Assembly: GCF_009733845.1 (NCBI RefSeq)
Contig: NZ_WNXZ01000011.1
Span: forward strand, 1-54,689
Length of the DNA stretch: 54,689 nt
Reading direction: 5' to 3'
From: Pseudactinotalea terrae
GTDB lineage: Bacteria > Actinomycetota > Actinomycetes > Actinomycetales > Beutenbergiaceae
The position numbers and the translations under genes were made by a program. The notes beneath the pieces were generated by a model that worked only from the letters and a program-made list of their open reading frames with translations, ran no database searches and was not told the DNA's origin. Position 1 is the stretch's first letter. Each line of letters begins with the position of its first letter. Shown in pieces: positions 17,779 through 27,294 of this stretch.

Positions 17779-18965
17779 TGACACGAACGACACAGGGCGA
17801 CCGGCAGGTTCGGCCCGCCGACGATGCGGCCAAGCCCGCCAGCCTGCCGACCCTCAGCTTCGCCGTGCCTCGACGCGGCAAGCCGCCGCAGCATCTCGCG
17901 GACCTCGACCTCGAGGCTCGTGGCGCCGTGCTGGAGGAGATGGGTCACCCCGGCTACCGCGCGAAGCAGGTCTCCACGCACTACTTCACGCACCTGACCC
18001 GCGAGCCGGGGGCGATGACCGACATCCCGGCCGCCGTCCGCGACGACCTCACGTCAACCCTGCTGCCGGACCTGCTCACCGAGGTGCGCCGGATGGAGGC
18101 CGATGGCGGGGCGACCGTGAAGATGCTCTGGTCCCTCTTCGACGACGTCAAGGTCGAGTCGGTCCTCATGGGCTACAAGGACCGGGCCACGCTGTGCGTC
18201 TCGAGCCAGGCCGGCTGCGGCATGGCCTGCCCGTTCTGCGCGACCGGGCAGATGGGACTGACCCGGAACCTCTCGACGGCGGAGATCATCGAGCAGGTGC
18301 GGCGCGCCGCGGTGGCGTGCCGGGACGGTGAGCTGAACCGTGGGCCGCGCCGGCTGTCCAACATCGTCTTCATGGGGATGGGGGAGCCGCTCGCCAACTA
18401 CAAGGCCGTGATCGGTGCGGTCCGGCGCCTGGTGGCGCCTGCCCCCTCAGGCTTCGGGATGAGTGCGCGCAACATCACGGTCTCGACCGTGGGGCTGGTG
18501 CCCGCCATCGACAAGCTCACCAAGGAAGCGATCCCGGTGACCCTCGCACTGTCCTTGCACGCGCCCGACGACGAGCTCCGCAGCGAGCTGGTGCCGATCA
18601 ACACCCGCTGGACAGTGGGGGAGGCGCTCGACGCCGCACGCCGCTACTTCGAGGCCACCGGACGCCGCGTGAGCATCGAGTACGCGCTGATCAAGGACAT
18701 GAACGACCACGCCTGGCGGGCCGACCTGCTCGGCGAGGAGCTCAACAAGCGTGGCCGCGGCTGGGTGCACGTCAACCCGATCCCGCTCAACCCGACCCCG
18801 GGCTCGATCTGGACCGCGAGCGAGAAGGATGTCGAGGACGAGTTCGTGACACGGCTCCGTGCTGCCGGGATCCCGACGACCGTGCGCGATACTCGGGGCA
18901 GCGACATCGACGGTGCCTGCGGTCAGCTCGCGATCCAAGAGCCAGTACCAGGCCCAGCGTCCTGA
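17778..18965 (+). CDS. rlmN: Dual-specificity 23S rRNA/tRNA adenine-C2 methyltransferase RlmN
   Basis: This 395-aa radical-SAM enzyme methylates C2 of A2503 in 23S rRNA and A37 in some tRNAs. The [4Fe-4S]-binding motif C-x3-C-x2-C is CGMACPFC, in the block [20 protein letters not shown]. The GEPL-type motif appears as [10 protein letters not shown], and the conserved methyl-accepting Cys is in DGACGQLA near the end. The ATG overlaps the cdsA stop. The N-terminal 40 residues are low in conservation. Confidence 0.96.
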   Translation: MTRTTQGDRQVRPADDAAKPASLPTLSFAVPRRGKPPQHLADLDLEARGAVLEEMGHPGYRAKQVSTHYFTHLTREPGAMTDIPAAVRDDLTSTLLPDLLTEVRRMEADGGATVKMLWSLFDDVKVESVLMGYKDRATLCVSSQAGCGMACPFCATGQMGLTRNLSTAEIIEQVRRAAVACRDGELNRGPRRLSNIVFMGMGEPLANYKAVIGAVRRLVAPAPSGFGMSARNITVSTVGLVPAIDKLTKEAIPVTLALSLHAPDDELRSELVPINTRWTVGEALDAARRYFEATGRRVSIEYALIKDMNDHAWRADLLGEELNKRGRGWVHVNPIPLNPTPGSIWTASEKDVEDEFVTRLRAAGIPTTVRDTRGSDIDGACGQLAIQEPVPGPAS

Positions 18966-18978
18966 GGGAGTAGAGCAG

Positions 18979-19527
18979 ATGGCGGAGACGTTCCCGCGCA
19001 GCAAGAGGTGGTCCAGCGGGTACGACGTCGAGCAGGTCGACGAGTTCTTCGCGGAAGCCCGCGCGGCGTACGAGTCCGACTCCGAGGCGGGCATGTCCGC
19101 CGAGGACGTGCGTGCGGCTGCCTTCGACCTGGTGCGCCACGGCTACGACCCCGCGCACGTGGACGCGGCTCTCGACCGCCTGGAGGGCGCGTTCGTCAAG
19201 CGCGCCCGCGCCCGCAGCATCCGCACCGAGGGGCAGGGTGCCTGGATGGACGACGTCGCCAAGCGCGCGACCTCGCTCTACGGGCGGCTCGTGAGACCGG
19301 CCGGTGAGCGGTTCGCGCCGCCCGAGCGTGGCCGCGGATACTCGGCCGAGGCCGTGGACGCCTTGCTCGACAGGCTCGTGGACTACTTCGACTCCGGCGC
19401 CGAGCTGAGTGCCGGCGAGGTGAGGTCGGCGACCTTCCCATCGGCTTCCGGCGACAACGCCTACGCCGAGGGCCCGGTCGACGCGTTCCTCGACCGCGCT
19501 GTCGACGTGCTGCTCGCAGTCGAGTGA
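18979..19527 (+). CDS. Small protein with three DivIVA-type motifs
   Basis: This 182-aa protein contains the short N-terminal motif of DivIVA (aromatic/Gly-Tyr, then V-D-x-F/L-L-D) three times: [16 protein letters not shown] at about residues 9-24, [20 protein letters not shown] in the middle, and [20 protein letters not shown] at the C-terminus. The first two match best. It has no long coiled coil, unlike true DivIVA/Wag31, so it is not the polar scaffold itself. It lies between rlmN and dxr, 13 nt after rlmN. A role in membrane-curvature or DivIVA association is inference. Confidence 0.8.
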   Translation: MAETFPRSKRWSSGYDVEQVDEFFAEARAAYESDSEAGMSAEDVRAAAFDLVRHGYDPAHVDAALDRLEGAFVKRARARSIRTEGQGAWMDDVAKRATSLYGRLVRPAGERFAPPERGRGYSAEAVDALLDRLVDYFDSGAELSAGEVRSATFPSASGDNAYAEGPVDAFLDRAVDVLLAVE

Positions 19528-19642
19528 TGACCGGCCGGCGCAAGCGCCTCGAACGCGCACGTCGTGGTGCTCTCAGCGTGAGAGCGACACCTTCCGCGCG
19601 TGCGGCCGTCAGATCCAGGATGCCCCGCGGCCTGGAGGGCGC

Positions 19643-20821
19643 GTGACTCGCAGCGTCGCGCTGCTCGGCAGCACCGGCTCGATCGGGACCCAGGCGCTCG
19701 ACGTCATCGGTGCCAACCCGGGATCCTTCGAGGTCACCTCGATCGCCGCCGGCGGCGGTCAGCTCGACCTGCTCGCCGACCAGGTGGTGCGGTTCGGCGT
19801 GCCGCTCGTCGCGGTGGCCACCGGTTCGGAGCAGCAGGTGCGGGAGGCGATCGCTGCCGCAGCTGCGAGCGCGGGCGTGCGGACGCCGGACGTCGAGGTC
19901 GTCGTGGGCTCCGACGCCGCCACCCGAGCGGCGAGGACGGGTGCCGACGTGGTCCTCAACGGCATCACCGGCTCGATCGGCCTCGCGCCGACGCTCGCCG
20001 CCCTGGAGGCGGGCTCGACCCTGGCTCTGGCCAACAAGGAGTCACTGATCGCCGGCGGACCCCTGGTCCGTGCTGCGCAGCGCCGGCCCGATCAGCTCGT
20101 CCCGGTCGACTCCGAGCACTCCGCGATCGCGCAGTCGCTGCGCGGCGGACGCCGGGAGGAGGTTGCCCGGATCATCCTGACGGCCTCGGGCGGCCCGTTC
20201 CGTGGGCGCACCCGCGCCGACCTCGCCGGCGTCACGCCGGACCAGGCGCTCGCGCACCCGACCTGGGCGATGGGACCAGTGGTGACCACCAACTCCGCCA
20301 CGCTCGTCAACAAGGGCCTCGAGCTGATCGAGGCACACCTGCTGTTCGACGTGGACGTCGCCGACATCACCGTGGTGGTCCACCCGCAGTCGGTGGTGCA
20401 CTCGATGGTCGAGTTCGTGGACGGCTCGACGATCGCTCAGGCCTCGCCACCCGACATGCGGCTGCCGATCGCACTCGGCCTGGCCTGGCCGAACAGGGTG
20501 CCCGGGGCGGCACAGCCGTGCCGGTGGGACGAGGCGACCGCCTGGACATTCGAGGCTGTCGATGACGAGACCTTCCCCGCTCTCGATCTCGCACGTCTGG
20601 CCGTCACCTCCTCAGCCACCCATCCCGCCGTCTACAACGCCGCGAACGAGGAGTGCGTGCAGGCATTCCTGGCCGGCAGGATCGCCTTCCTCGACATCGT
20701 GGACACGGTGGCGCGCGTGCTCGACGAGCACCACGGCACCGACGCCGCCGCGCTCGACCTCGACGCCGTGGCGGCGGCCGAGGCATGGGCCCGTGGGCGC
20801 GCGCACGAGCTAATTGGCTGA
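19643..20821 (+). CDS. dxr: 1-deoxy-D-xylulose-5-phosphate reductoisomerase
   Basis: DXR (392 aa) catalyses the first committed step of the MEP isoprenoid pathway, making 2-C-methyl-D-erythritol 4-phosphate with NADPH. The NADPH fold starts [16 protein letters not shown]. The catalytic regions are visible: [57 protein letters not shown] and [18 protein letters not shown]. The GTG start at 19643 has GGAGG upstream. ispG of the same pathway is encoded downstream at 25246. Confidence 0.97.
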   Translation: MTRSVALLGSTGSIGTQALDVIGANPGSFEVTSIAAGGGQLDLLADQVVRFGVPLVAVATGSEQQVREAIAAAAASAGVRTPDVEVVVGSDAATRAARTGADVVLNGITGSIGLAPTLAALEAGSTLALANKESLIAGGPLVRAAQRRPDQLVPVDSEHSAIAQSLRGGRREEVARIILTASGGPFRGRTRADLAGVTPDQALAHPTWAMGPVVTTNSATLVNKGLELIEAHLLFDVDVADITVVVHPQSVVHSMVEFVDGSTIAQASPPDMRLPIALGLAWPNRVPGAAQPCRWDEATAWTFEAVDDETFPALDLARLAVTSSATHPAVYNAANEECVQAFLAGRIAFLDIVDTVARVLDEHHGTDAAALDLDAVAAAEAWARGRAHELIG

Positions 20822-20827
20822 GCGACC

Positions 20828-21256
20828 TCACCAGCCGAGCCGATCGCGCCGCGCCCAGTTGCTGCACGCCTGGGTGGAGCCGCGACCGACGCCGGCGCAT
20901 CGGGGCAACGGCACAGGCGGCGGGGTGGCGCCCGTGTCGGCTGCTGCTCGCGCTGGCGGAGAGGTGGCCGACCAGAACCTCTGGTCGAGCCACCAGCCGT
21001 TGAGGAAGATCTCGCAGTCGCAGCAGGCGCCCGCGCGGTGCAGCCGCCCCTCGAGCGCGACGGCCGCCGGGGCGGTCAGGTCGCGGAAGCGGCTGGCGAA
21101 CCTCAGGTGGGTGTCGCACCCGAAGGAGTCGAGCATCCGCGCCACGTAGCAGATGAGGCACTCGCCGCTCCGGGGGTCCATCAGCTCCGCGGTGAACGCG
21201 CGCAGCATCCGGTCCCAGGTGTCGGGGGTGCCGGGATCAAGATCGAGGTTCGTCAT
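20828..21256 (-). CDS. DUF2695-like protein
   Basis: The 142-aa product resembles DUF2695 proteins: GCDTHLRFASRF followed by a segment ending ACCDCEIFLN, with conserved Cys residues that could bind metal, plus CLIC near the N-terminus. The function is unknown. The C-terminal 40 residues (from about 100) are proline- and arginine-rich and probably disordered. It ends 6 bp from dxr on the opposite strand. A weak -10-like TAGAAC lies 6 nt before the start on the minus strand (21263-21268 in plus coordinates). Confidence 0.7.
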   Translation of the reverse strand: MTNLDLDPGTPDTWDRMLRAFTAELMDPRSGECLICYVARMLDSFGCDTHLRFASRFRDLTAPAAVALEGRLHRAGACCDCEIFLNGWWLDQRFWSATSPPARAAADTGATPPPVPLPRCAGVGRGSTQACSNWARRDRLGW

Positions 21257-21439
21257 ACGGATGTTCTATCGCTAGGCACCGACATCGATCCGTCGTGATG
21301 GGCACATGCAAGACCCAGAAGTGGCGGAAGCCGCTCGAGCCGGCGCCCAGGCAGGTCCTGTACCGCCGAGAACGCGTTCTGGTTCGGCTGACCGGTCGAT
21401 GTCACGTCGCCGAAACCAATGCCGCCCCCGCGCCCCCAC

Positions 21440-21445
21440 TAGCGT
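21440..21445 (+). promoter_or_regulatory. -10 element of leaderless GNAT gene
   Basis: TAGCGT ends 7 nt before ATG 21453. The same hexamer occurs 6 nt before the starts at 22489 and 51380. Confidence 0.5.
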
Positions 21446-21452
21446 GCGGACC

Positions 21453-21974
21453 ATGGCTGCGTCACGGCTCCAGACCCACACGATCCGCCCTGCCACGCAC
21501 GCCGACCTCGACGGGGTCGCGGCGATCTACGCGGACGAGGTCCGGCTCGGTACCGCGACCTTCGACACCGAGCCGCCCCCGCGCTCGCGGTGGGAGTCGA
21601 TGCTGGCCTCCGGCTGGCCGAGCGACCACTTCCTGGTGGCGGTCGACAGCTCCGAGGTGGTGGTGGGGTACGCGTACTCGGGCGTCTACCGACCCCGCGG
21701 CGCGTACCTCGGCACCCGCGAGGTCAGCATCTACCTCGCGCCGACGGCGACGGGTCGCGGCCTCGGTCGCCGGCTCTACGAGGACCTGCTGCGACGTGTC
21801 GAGGCCGGGGGCGCGCACACGGTTCTGGCCGGTGTCGCGCTGCCGAACCCTGCGAGCCTCGCCCTGCACCGCGCCTGCGGGTTCGAGCACGTCGGCATCA
21901 TGCGCGAGGTGGGGTTCAAGCAGGACCGCTGGATCGACGTGTCGTGGTGGCAGAAGCGGTTCGGCATCCGCTGA
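21453..21974 (+). CDS. GNAT acetyltransferase, phosphinothricin-acetyltransferase-like
   Basis: This 173-aa N-acetyltransferase belongs to the PAT/YncA branch of GNAT: IRPATHADLDGVAAIYADEV at the N-terminus, VVGYAYSGVYRPR, the acetyl-CoA-binding loop around TGRGLGRRLYEDLL, and GFEHVGIMREVGFKQDRWIDVSWWQK, which is typical of the branch. Such enzymes acetylate phosphinothricin-like compounds or methionine sulfone/sulfoximine, but the substrate here is unknown. ATG 21453 is favoured over upstream in-frame codons because of the -10 element placed for a leaderless message. Confidence 0.9.
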   Translation: MAASRLQTHTIRPATHADLDGVAAIYADEVRLGTATFDTEPPPRSRWESMLASGWPSDHFLVAVDSSEVVVGYAYSGVYRPRGAYLGTREVSIYLAPTATGRGLGRRLYEDLLRRVEAGGAHTVLAGVALPNPASLALHRACGFEHVGIMREVGFKQDRWIDVSWWQKRFGIR

Positions 21975-21996
21975 GCGTCAGCCTGCCACGCACCGG

Positions 21997-22404
21997 TCAG
22001 CTGATCCGCCCCCGCATCTCGCGGTAGTGGGGGTTGGTCATCACGCCGAGCACGTTCCCGAACGGGTCTGCGACCGTCGCGGTCACGAAGCCCTCGCCGC
22101 GCGCCGTCGGAGGTTCGATCGAGACCGCGCCCAGGTCGAGCAGCCGCCTGTAGGCGTCATCGACGTCGTCGACCGCCCAGTTGACGACGAGCCCGGCGGG
22201 CGTGCCGGTCGGGTAGGGCGCGTATGCCGCGTCGATGATCCCGACCTCGGTCTCGAGGTCCCCGATGCGCCACTCGGCGTAGGCGGTGGGCCCTCCCTCG
22301 GGGCGCAGGAAGTAGGGCGGGCCCCCGAGCAGCTCGGTGTACCAGGCGATCGCGGCGTTCATGTCGGATGCGTAGAGGTTGAGGGTGGCGGGTCCGTGGA
22401 ACAT
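21997..22404 (-). CDS. VOC/glyoxalase family protein
   Basis: This 135-aa single-domain protein has the vicinal-oxygen-chelate fold: LNLYASDMNAAIAWYTELLG at the start, WAVDDVDDAYRRLLDLGA in the middle and VADPFGNVLGVMTNP at the end. The family includes dioxygenases, isomerases and resistance proteins, so the substrate is not predictable. GGAGAG lies before the ATG on the minus strand. It is divergent from a WYL regulator with a shared palindromic operator between them, which suggests control by that regulator. Confidence 0.9.
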   Translation of the reverse strand: MFHGPATLNLYASDMNAAIAWYTELLGGPPYFLRPEGGPTAYAEWRIGDLETEVGIIDAAYAPYPTGTPAGLVVNWAVDDVDDAYRRLLDLGAVSIEPPTARGEGFVTATVADPFGNVLGVMTNPHYREMRGRIS

Positions 22405-22445
22405 GGTGCTCTCCTTGGTCGTGATGTCACCCCAGCCTCTCGGCC

Positions 22446-22470
22446 AAAGTGCTCACCTAGTGATCACTTT
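22446..22470. promoter_or_regulatory. Palindromic operator between VOC and WYL-regulator genes
   Basis: Two 11-bp arms, AAAGTGCTCAC (22446-22456) and GTGATCACTTT (22460-22470), are inverted repeats with one mismatch around a 3-bp CTA centre. The site lies just upstream of the -10 TAGCGT (22477-22482) of the WYL gene, where it would overlap the -35 region, and about 40 bp before the VOC start. Confidence 0.7.
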
Positions 22471-22476
22471 TCCCGA

Positions 22477-22482
22477 TAGCGT
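22477..22482 (+). promoter_or_regulatory. -10 element of leaderless WYL regulator gene
   Basis: TAGCGT ends 6 nt before ATG 22489, in line with transcription from the start codon. It lies 6 bp downstream of the palindromic operator. Confidence 0.55.
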
Positions 22483-22488
22483 CTCCGG

Positions 22489-23427
22489 ATGCGCGCCGAC
22501 CGACTCGTCGCAGCGACGCTCTACCTCCAGCGCCGCGGCACCGTCACGGCCGCCGGGCTCGCCGAGCACCTCGAGGTCTCCGTGGCCACGGCTCGCCGCG
22601 ATCTCGCCGCCCTCAGCAGCGCCGGCATCCCGGTCTACCCGCAGCGGGGCCGGGGCGGTGGCTGGCAGCTCGTCGGTGGGGCGCGTACCGACCTCACGGG
22701 CCTGACCGAGCCCGAGGTTCGCGCGCTGTTCCTCGCGGTCGGGGACGCCGAGGGCGACGCCACCGCCCGCGCCGCGCTGGCCAAGCTGGTACGCGCGCTG
22801 CCGGAGCAGTTCCGCGAGAGTGCCGAGATCGCCGGGGCCGCGCGGCGTATCGAGCCGCAGCGCTGGCAGGAACGACCGCGCGCCGGGCACCGCTTCGAGG
22901 GCGCGCTCAGGGATGCGATCGTGCGGCGGCTCCGCGCGGCGATCCGCTATCGGTCCCGCGACGCCGAGACCGACAGCGAGATCGATGTCGCGCCGTGGCG
23001 GCTGGTTGACAAGGCGGGCGTCGGGTACCTGCTCGCGGGGACCGCACGCGGGCCGCGGACCTATCGGCTGGACCGGATCGCCGCGTTCACGGTGACGAGG
23101 GAGACGTTTCGGCGGCCGGCGGAGCACCTGATCGACGAGCAGTGGCGGCAGACCTCCGACGTGGTGGACACCGCTCGCACCAGCACCCGGGCGACGGTCC
23201 GCGTGGATGAGGTCGCCAGATCGATCCTCGCCGACCACTTCGGGACCGGGTTCGAGGCTCTCGACGGCGATCGCGCGGCCGTCGCCGCGCAGTCGCCCCG
23301 TGGCCTGGCCGAGCAGCTGGCAGGATGGGGTGGCCGGGTGGTGGTGCTCGACGCGCCCGAGGTCGTCGCCGAGCTCCGGGCGATCGCTGCCGAGCTGGCC
23401 GCCACCTATCCTGCCGACACGCCATAG
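22489..23427 (+). CDS. YafY-type regulator (HTH + WYL domain)
   Basis: This 312-aa regulator has a DeoR-like HTH at residues 1-55 (MRADRLVAATLYLQRRGTVTAAGLAEHLEVSVATARRDLAAL) and a WYL-type ligand-binding region at about 140-230 (AIRYRSRD, APWRLVDKAGVGYLLAG, RTYRLDRIAAF), with a WCX-like C-terminus. WYL domains bind nucleic acids or nucleotides in the cases studied. It probably represses itself and the divergent VOC gene through the palindrome at 22446-22470, which is inference from position and symmetry. The leaderless start fixes the N-terminus. Confidence 0.92.
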   Translation: MRADRLVAATLYLQRRGTVTAAGLAEHLEVSVATARRDLAALSSAGIPVYPQRGRGGGWQLVGGARTDLTGLTEPEVRALFLAVGDAEGDATARAALAKLVRALPEQFRESAEIAGAARRIEPQRWQERPRAGHRFEGALRDAIVRRLRAAIRYRSRDAETDSEIDVAPWRLVDKAGVGYLLAGTARGPRTYRLDRIAAFTVTRETFRRPAEHLIDEQWRQTSDVVDTARTSTRATVRVDEVARSILADHFGTGFEALDGDRAAVAAQSPRGLAEQLAGWGGRVVVLDAPEVVAELRAIAAELAATYPADTP

Positions 23428-23596
23428 CGGGTCCGTGCCTGACCTGGGCTCGTGAGCATCTGGCCCGCCGCGGGCGCAGCCGACTGCCTCGAGCTGGATG
23501 AGGTCGCGAAGGCGGCCCGGATCATGGGCACCGGGAGCCGCTGGCCTTCGTGACCTTCGTCCTGGGATGATGGGCCAGCGAGATGGAGGTCCGGTC

Positions 23597-23788
23597 ATGG
23601 TTGCTGAGCCCGAGCCAGAGCTCCCCTGGACCGACCCGCGCGAGGAGATCGAGCACTCGGTGCTGCTGCCCACCGGCCGGCTGGCACCCCGACGCTTCGC
23701 CAACCGGGCGGAGGCCGAGGCCTGGGCGCGGCCCGAGGAGGGCGAGCAGGTGGTGAGCTACAACACCGTCTGCGAGTGCGAGATGTGA
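23597..23788 (+). CDS. Small acidic protein ending in a Cys pair, hypothetical
   Basis: A 63-aa acidic protein reads MVAEPEPELPWTDPREEIEH at the start and ends TVCECEM. GGAGG (23585-23589) sits 7 nt before ATG 23597, which supports it as a real gene. The ARPEEGEQVVSYNTVCECEM end suggests metal binding or a redox site, but I do not recognise the family. An in-frame ATG 30 nt upstream is possible but lacks a good ribosome binding site. Confidence 0.6.
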   Translation: MVAEPEPELPWTDPREEIEHSVLLPTGRLAPRRFANRAEAEAWARPEEGEQVVSYNTVCECEM

Positions 23789-23852
23789 GGTCCGGGCACA
23801 CCTGCCCCGGCCGTCACGGGCAGTTGTCAGGAATGGTGCCTACCATGACCCG

Positions 23853-25166
23853 GTGACGTTCTGGATCGGTGTGCTCGCCGTGGCCCTCGGGCTCGTGATC
23901 TCGATTGCGCTGCACGAGATCGGACACCTCGTGCCCGCGAAGAAGTTCGGCGTGCGCGTGCCGCAGTACTTCGTCGGCTTCGGCCCCACCATCTGGTCCC
24001 GCACACGCGGTGAGACCGAGTACGGCGTCAAGGCCATCCCGCTCGGCGGATTCGTGCGCATGGTCGGCATGTTCCCGCCGGCGAAGCGAGAGCTCAGCGA
24101 GGACGCAGCCGCCGAGGCACGGCTGCGCCGCCGCGGCATCGTCGGATGGGCGAAGGAGGTCACCGAGGAGGCTCGTGCGGCGTCCCTGGAGGAGCTCGAG
24201 CCCGGTGACAAGGGCCGCGCCTTCTACCAGCTGAGCATGCCCAAGAAGCTCACGGTGATGTTCGGTGGGCCGTTCGTCAACCTCGTGCTCAGCTTCATCC
24301 TGTTCGCGATCGTCGTCTCCGGCATCGGCTTCAACGTCGCCACCAGCACGGTGGACTCCGTGGTGGAGTGCGTCGAGCCCACGAGCGACGGCGCCTGCGC
24401 GGCCGGGTCGGCGCCGGCGCCCTCGGCCGAGGCGGGCTTCCAGCCGGGCGATGTCATCGTCTCGTGGGGCGGCGTTGCGACCGAGAGCTGGAGCGACGTC
24501 ACGGCCGGCATCCTCGCCGGCGGCGACCAGCCCACCGAGGTCGTCGTCGAGCGCGACGGCGCCGAGGTCACCCTGACCGTCACTCCCACCCTGATCGAGC
24601 GCGAGGTCAGGGCAGAGGATGGCACCACCACCGTGCAGGAGGTGCCCTACGTGGGCATCATCTCCGCCGTCGTGCGCCAGCCTGAGCCGCTGACGGCGGT
24701 GCCCGGGATCGTGGGGGAGCAGCTGTCCGCCACGGTCGGCGTGGTGCTCACGCTGCCGCAGCGGCTGGTGTCGATCGGACAGGCCGTGTTCGGCTCCGGT
24801 GAGCGCGACCCCAACGTCATCGGCATCATCGGTATCGGACGCGTGGCTGGTGACCTGACGGAGGCCAGCGCCGACAACGGCTTCGTGGCTCAGCTCGCCA
24901 ACATCCTCGTGATCCTCGCGAGCCTCAACATGGCGTTGTTCGTGTTCAACATGATCCCGTTGCCACCGCTGGACGGCGGGCACATCGCCGGAGCCCTCTT
25001 CGAGGGCAGCCGCCGGCAGGTCGCGCGGTGGCGGGACCGTCCGAACCCCGGCTACGCGGACACCGCGAAGCTGATGCCACTGACCTACGCGATGGTGTTC
25101 CTGTTCCTCGGCATGGGGCTGTTGCTCGCCGTCGCCGACATCGTCAGACCCGTGGTGCTCACGTAG
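23853..25166 (+). CDS. rseP: Site-2 intramembrane metalloprotease (RseP/Rip1-like)
   Basis: This 437-aa integral membrane zinc protease cleaves anti-sigma factors or other membrane proteins after a first cut. The zinc motif HEIGH is in the first membrane helix (SIALHEIGHLVPAKKFGV) and the third ligand motif is PPLDGGHIAGAL near residue 370. A PDZ domain (about 185-270, AGFQPGDVIVSWGG) lies between. The GTG at 23853 is 6 nt after TACCAT (23841-23846), consistent with a leaderless start. It sits between dxr and ispG, as in mycobacteria, where the homologue is Rip1. Confidence 0.95.
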   Translation: MTFWIGVLAVALGLVISIALHEIGHLVPAKKFGVRVPQYFVGFGPTIWSRTRGETEYGVKAIPLGGFVRMVGMFPPAKRELSEDAAAEARLRRRGIVGWAKEVTEEARAASLEELEPGDKGRAFYQLSMPKKLTVMFGGPFVNLVLSFILFAIVVSGIGFNVATSTVDSVVECVEPTSDGACAAGSAPAPSAEAGFQPGDVIVSWGGVATESWSDVTAGILAGGDQPTEVVVERDGAEVTLTVTPTLIEREVRAEDGTTTVQEVPYVGIISAVVRQPEPLTAVPGIVGEQLSATVGVVLTLPQRLVSIGQAVFGSGERDPNVIGIIGIGRVAGDLTEASADNGFVAQLANILVILASLNMALFVFNMIPLPPLDGGHIAGALFEGSRRQVARWRDRPNPGYADTAKLMPLTYAMVFLFLGMGLLLAVADIVRPVVLT

Positions 25167-25232
25167 CTGTGAGCCGTGACACGGTGGCCCCGATCGATGC
25201 GCGGTCGCCACAGGTTCTTCACCTCACGGTGA

Positions 25233-25238
25233 GATACT
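25233..25238 (+). promoter_or_regulatory. -10 element of leaderless ispG
   Basis: GATACT ends 7 nt before the GTG at 25246. No ribosome binding site is visible between them. Confidence 0.45.
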
Positions 25239-25245
25239 CGCTTGC

Positions 25246-26400
25246 GTGACTGCTCCGATCGCGCTGGGTATCCCCGCTGTCAACCAGACCCCTGAGGTCT
25301 TGAGTCCGCGACGCAAGACTCGCAAGATCCGGGTCGGCAAGGTCGAGGTCGGCGGCGATGCGCCGATCTCGGTGCAGTCGATGACCACGACCCAGACGAC
25401 CGACATCAACGCCACGCTCCAGCAGATCGCCGAGCTCACGGCGTCCGGCTGCGACATCGTCCGCGTCGCCGTGCCCACCTCCGACGACGCCGAGGTGCTG
25501 CCGATCATCGCGAAGAAGTCGCAGATCCCGGTGATCGCCGACATCCACTTCCAGCCGAAGTACGTGTTCGCGGCGATCGACGCCGGGTGCGCCGCGGTCC
25601 GTGTCAACCCGGGCAACATCCGCAAGTTCGACGACCAGGTCGGCGCGATCGCCAAGGCCGCCGCCGATGCCGGGGTCTCGCTGCGGATCGGCGTCAACGC
25701 CGGCTCGCTCGACAAGCGGCTGCTGGAGAAGTACGGCAAGGCGACCCCCGAGGCGCTGGTGGAGTCCGCCGTCTGGGAGGCCTCGCTGTTCGAGGAGCAC
25801 GACTTCCACGACTTCAAGATCTCGGTCAAGCACAACGACCCGGTCGTGATGGTGCGTGCCTACGAGCTGCTGTCCGAGGCGGGTGACTGGCCGCTGCACC
25901 TCGGTGTCACCGAGGCCGGCCCCGCCTTCCAGGGCACGATCAAGTCCGCCACCGCGTTCGGCGCGCTGCTGAGCAAGGGCATCGGCGACACGATCCGGGT
26001 GTCTCTGTCCGCCCCGCCGGCCGAGGAGGTCAAGGTCGGGCTGCAGATCCTGCAGTCGCTCAACCTGCGTGAGCGCAAGCTCGAGATCGTCTCCTGCCCT
26101 TCCTGCGGCCGTGCCCAGGTGGACGTCTACTCGCTGGCCGACGAGGTGACCGCGGGCCTGGAGGGCCTCGAGGTCCCGCTGCGCGTCGCCGTCATGGGTT
26201 GCGTCGTCAATGGCCCCGGTGAGGCACGCGAGGCCGACCTCGGCGTCGCCTCCGGCAACGGCAAGGGCCAGATCTTCGTCAAGGGCGAGGTCATCGCGAC
26301 CGTCCCCGAGGACCAGATCGTCGCGACCCTCCTCGAGGAGGCGCACCGCATCGCGGCGACCATGGAGGCGGCCGGGTCCCCGTCCGTCTCCGTCTCCTGA
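25246..26400 (+). CDS. ispG: 4-hydroxy-3-methylbut-2-en-1-yl diphosphate synthase
   Basis: IspG/GcpE (384 aa) reduces the cyclic MEcPP to HMBPP late in the MEP pathway, using a [4Fe-4S] cluster. Conserved blocks include [38 protein letters not shown] and [16 protein letters not shown]. The cluster Cys residues are in [11 protein letters not shown] and [11 protein letters not shown]. It shares the pathway with dxr upstream and lies just after rseP. Confidence 0.97.
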   Translation: MTAPIALGIPAVNQTPEVLSPRRKTRKIRVGKVEVGGDAPISVQSMTTTQTTDINATLQQIAELTASGCDIVRVAVPTSDDAEVLPIIAKKSQIPVIADIHFQPKYVFAAIDAGCAAVRVNPGNIRKFDDQVGAIAKAAADAGVSLRIGVNAGSLDKRLLEKYGKATPEALVESAVWEASLFEEHDFHDFKISVKHNDPVVMVRAYELLSEAGDWPLHLGVTEAGPAFQGTIKSATAFGALLSKGIGDTIRVSLSAPPAEEVKVGLQILQSLNLRERKLEIVSCPSCGRAQVDVYSLADEVTAGLEGLEVPLRVAVMGCVVNGPGEAREADLGVASGNGKGQIFVKGEVIATVPEDQIVATLLEEAHRIAATMEAAGSPSVSVS

Positions 26401-26410
26401 CGGCACCGCC

Positions 26411-27274
26411 ATGGCGCGGTGGCCCTGGCAGAGCACGACGGCCCCCTCCCCGATCCTCGTGCGTGACGCGCGTAACGTCGACATGGGCGGCGTGCTGGAG
26501 TTCTGCCAGCAGCGCGCAGTGGACGCCGCCCTTCTCGGGGAGCACGTCGAAGCGATGGTGGCCGGGCCGCAGCTGCGCGAGCAGCTCCTGTGCGTGAGCA
26601 CACCGGCCGGGCTCGCCGGGCTGTGCTGGACCGGCGGCAACATGGTGCCGCTGGGCATCGAGCCCTCCGCGATGCCGGACGTCGCCGCCGAGCTGCGCCG
26701 CCGCTCGCGCCGCTACTCCTCGATCGTGGGCCCTGCCGAGGGCGTGATGGCGCTGTGGGAGCTGCTCGAGCCCACCTCGCCGCGGCCGCGTGACATCCGG
26801 CCCGAGCAGCCGTCGATGGCGATCGCGAGCGACCCGCTGGTCGAGCCGGACCCCGAGGTCCGGGTCACCACCGAGGATGACTTCGACATCCTCATGCCCG
26901 CGTGCGTCTCGATGTTCACCGAGGAGGTCGGGCACTCGCCGCTGAGCATCGGCGGTGGGTACGAGCGCCGTGTGCGGTCGCTGGTGGCCGCGAAGCGGTC
27001 GCTCGCGAGGATCGAGGACGGCCGGGTGGTGTTCAAGGCCGAGCTCGGGACGGTCGCGCTGGGGGTCACGCAGATCCAGGGCGTATGGGTCGACCCCGAG
27101 CTACGCGGCCAGGGCATCGCGAAGGCCGGCATGGCGGCGGTCGTCGCGTACGCCCGCGCGCACATCGCCCCGACGGTCTCGCTCTACGTGAACTCCTACA
27201 ACGAGACGGCGATCCGCACCTACGACGCTGTGGGTTTCCGCCAGGTCGGGACCTTCGCCACGATCCTGTTCTGA
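26411..27274 (+). CDS. DUF4081 + GNAT domain protein
   Basis: This 287-aa protein has an N-terminal DUF4081-like domain (about residues 20-135: [35 protein letters not shown]) and a C-terminal GNAT domain (about 150-287). The latter holds the acetyl-CoA loop ([21 protein letters not shown]) and [21 protein letters not shown]. This arrangement is typical of an actinobacterial family encoded after ispG. The substrate is unknown. ATG 26411 is 10 nt after the ispG stop, so it is probably in the same operon. It converges with the glycosylase gene with 20 bp between them. Confidence 0.9.
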   Translation: MARWPWQSTTAPSPILVRDARNVDMGGVLEFCQQRAVDAALLGEHVEAMVAGPQLREQLLCVSTPAGLAGLCWTGGNMVPLGIEPSAMPDVAAELRRRSRRYSSIVGPAEGVMALWELLEPTSPRPRDIRPEQPSMAIASDPLVEPDPEVRVTTEDDFDILMPACVSMFTEEVGHSPLSIGGGYERRVRSLVAAKRSLARIEDGRVVFKAELGTVALGVTQIQGVWVDPELRGQGIAKAGMAAVVAYARAHIAPTVSLYVNSYNETAIRTYDAVGFRQVGTFATILF

Positions 27275-27294
27275 GCGGGGCGTGCCCGACGGCG

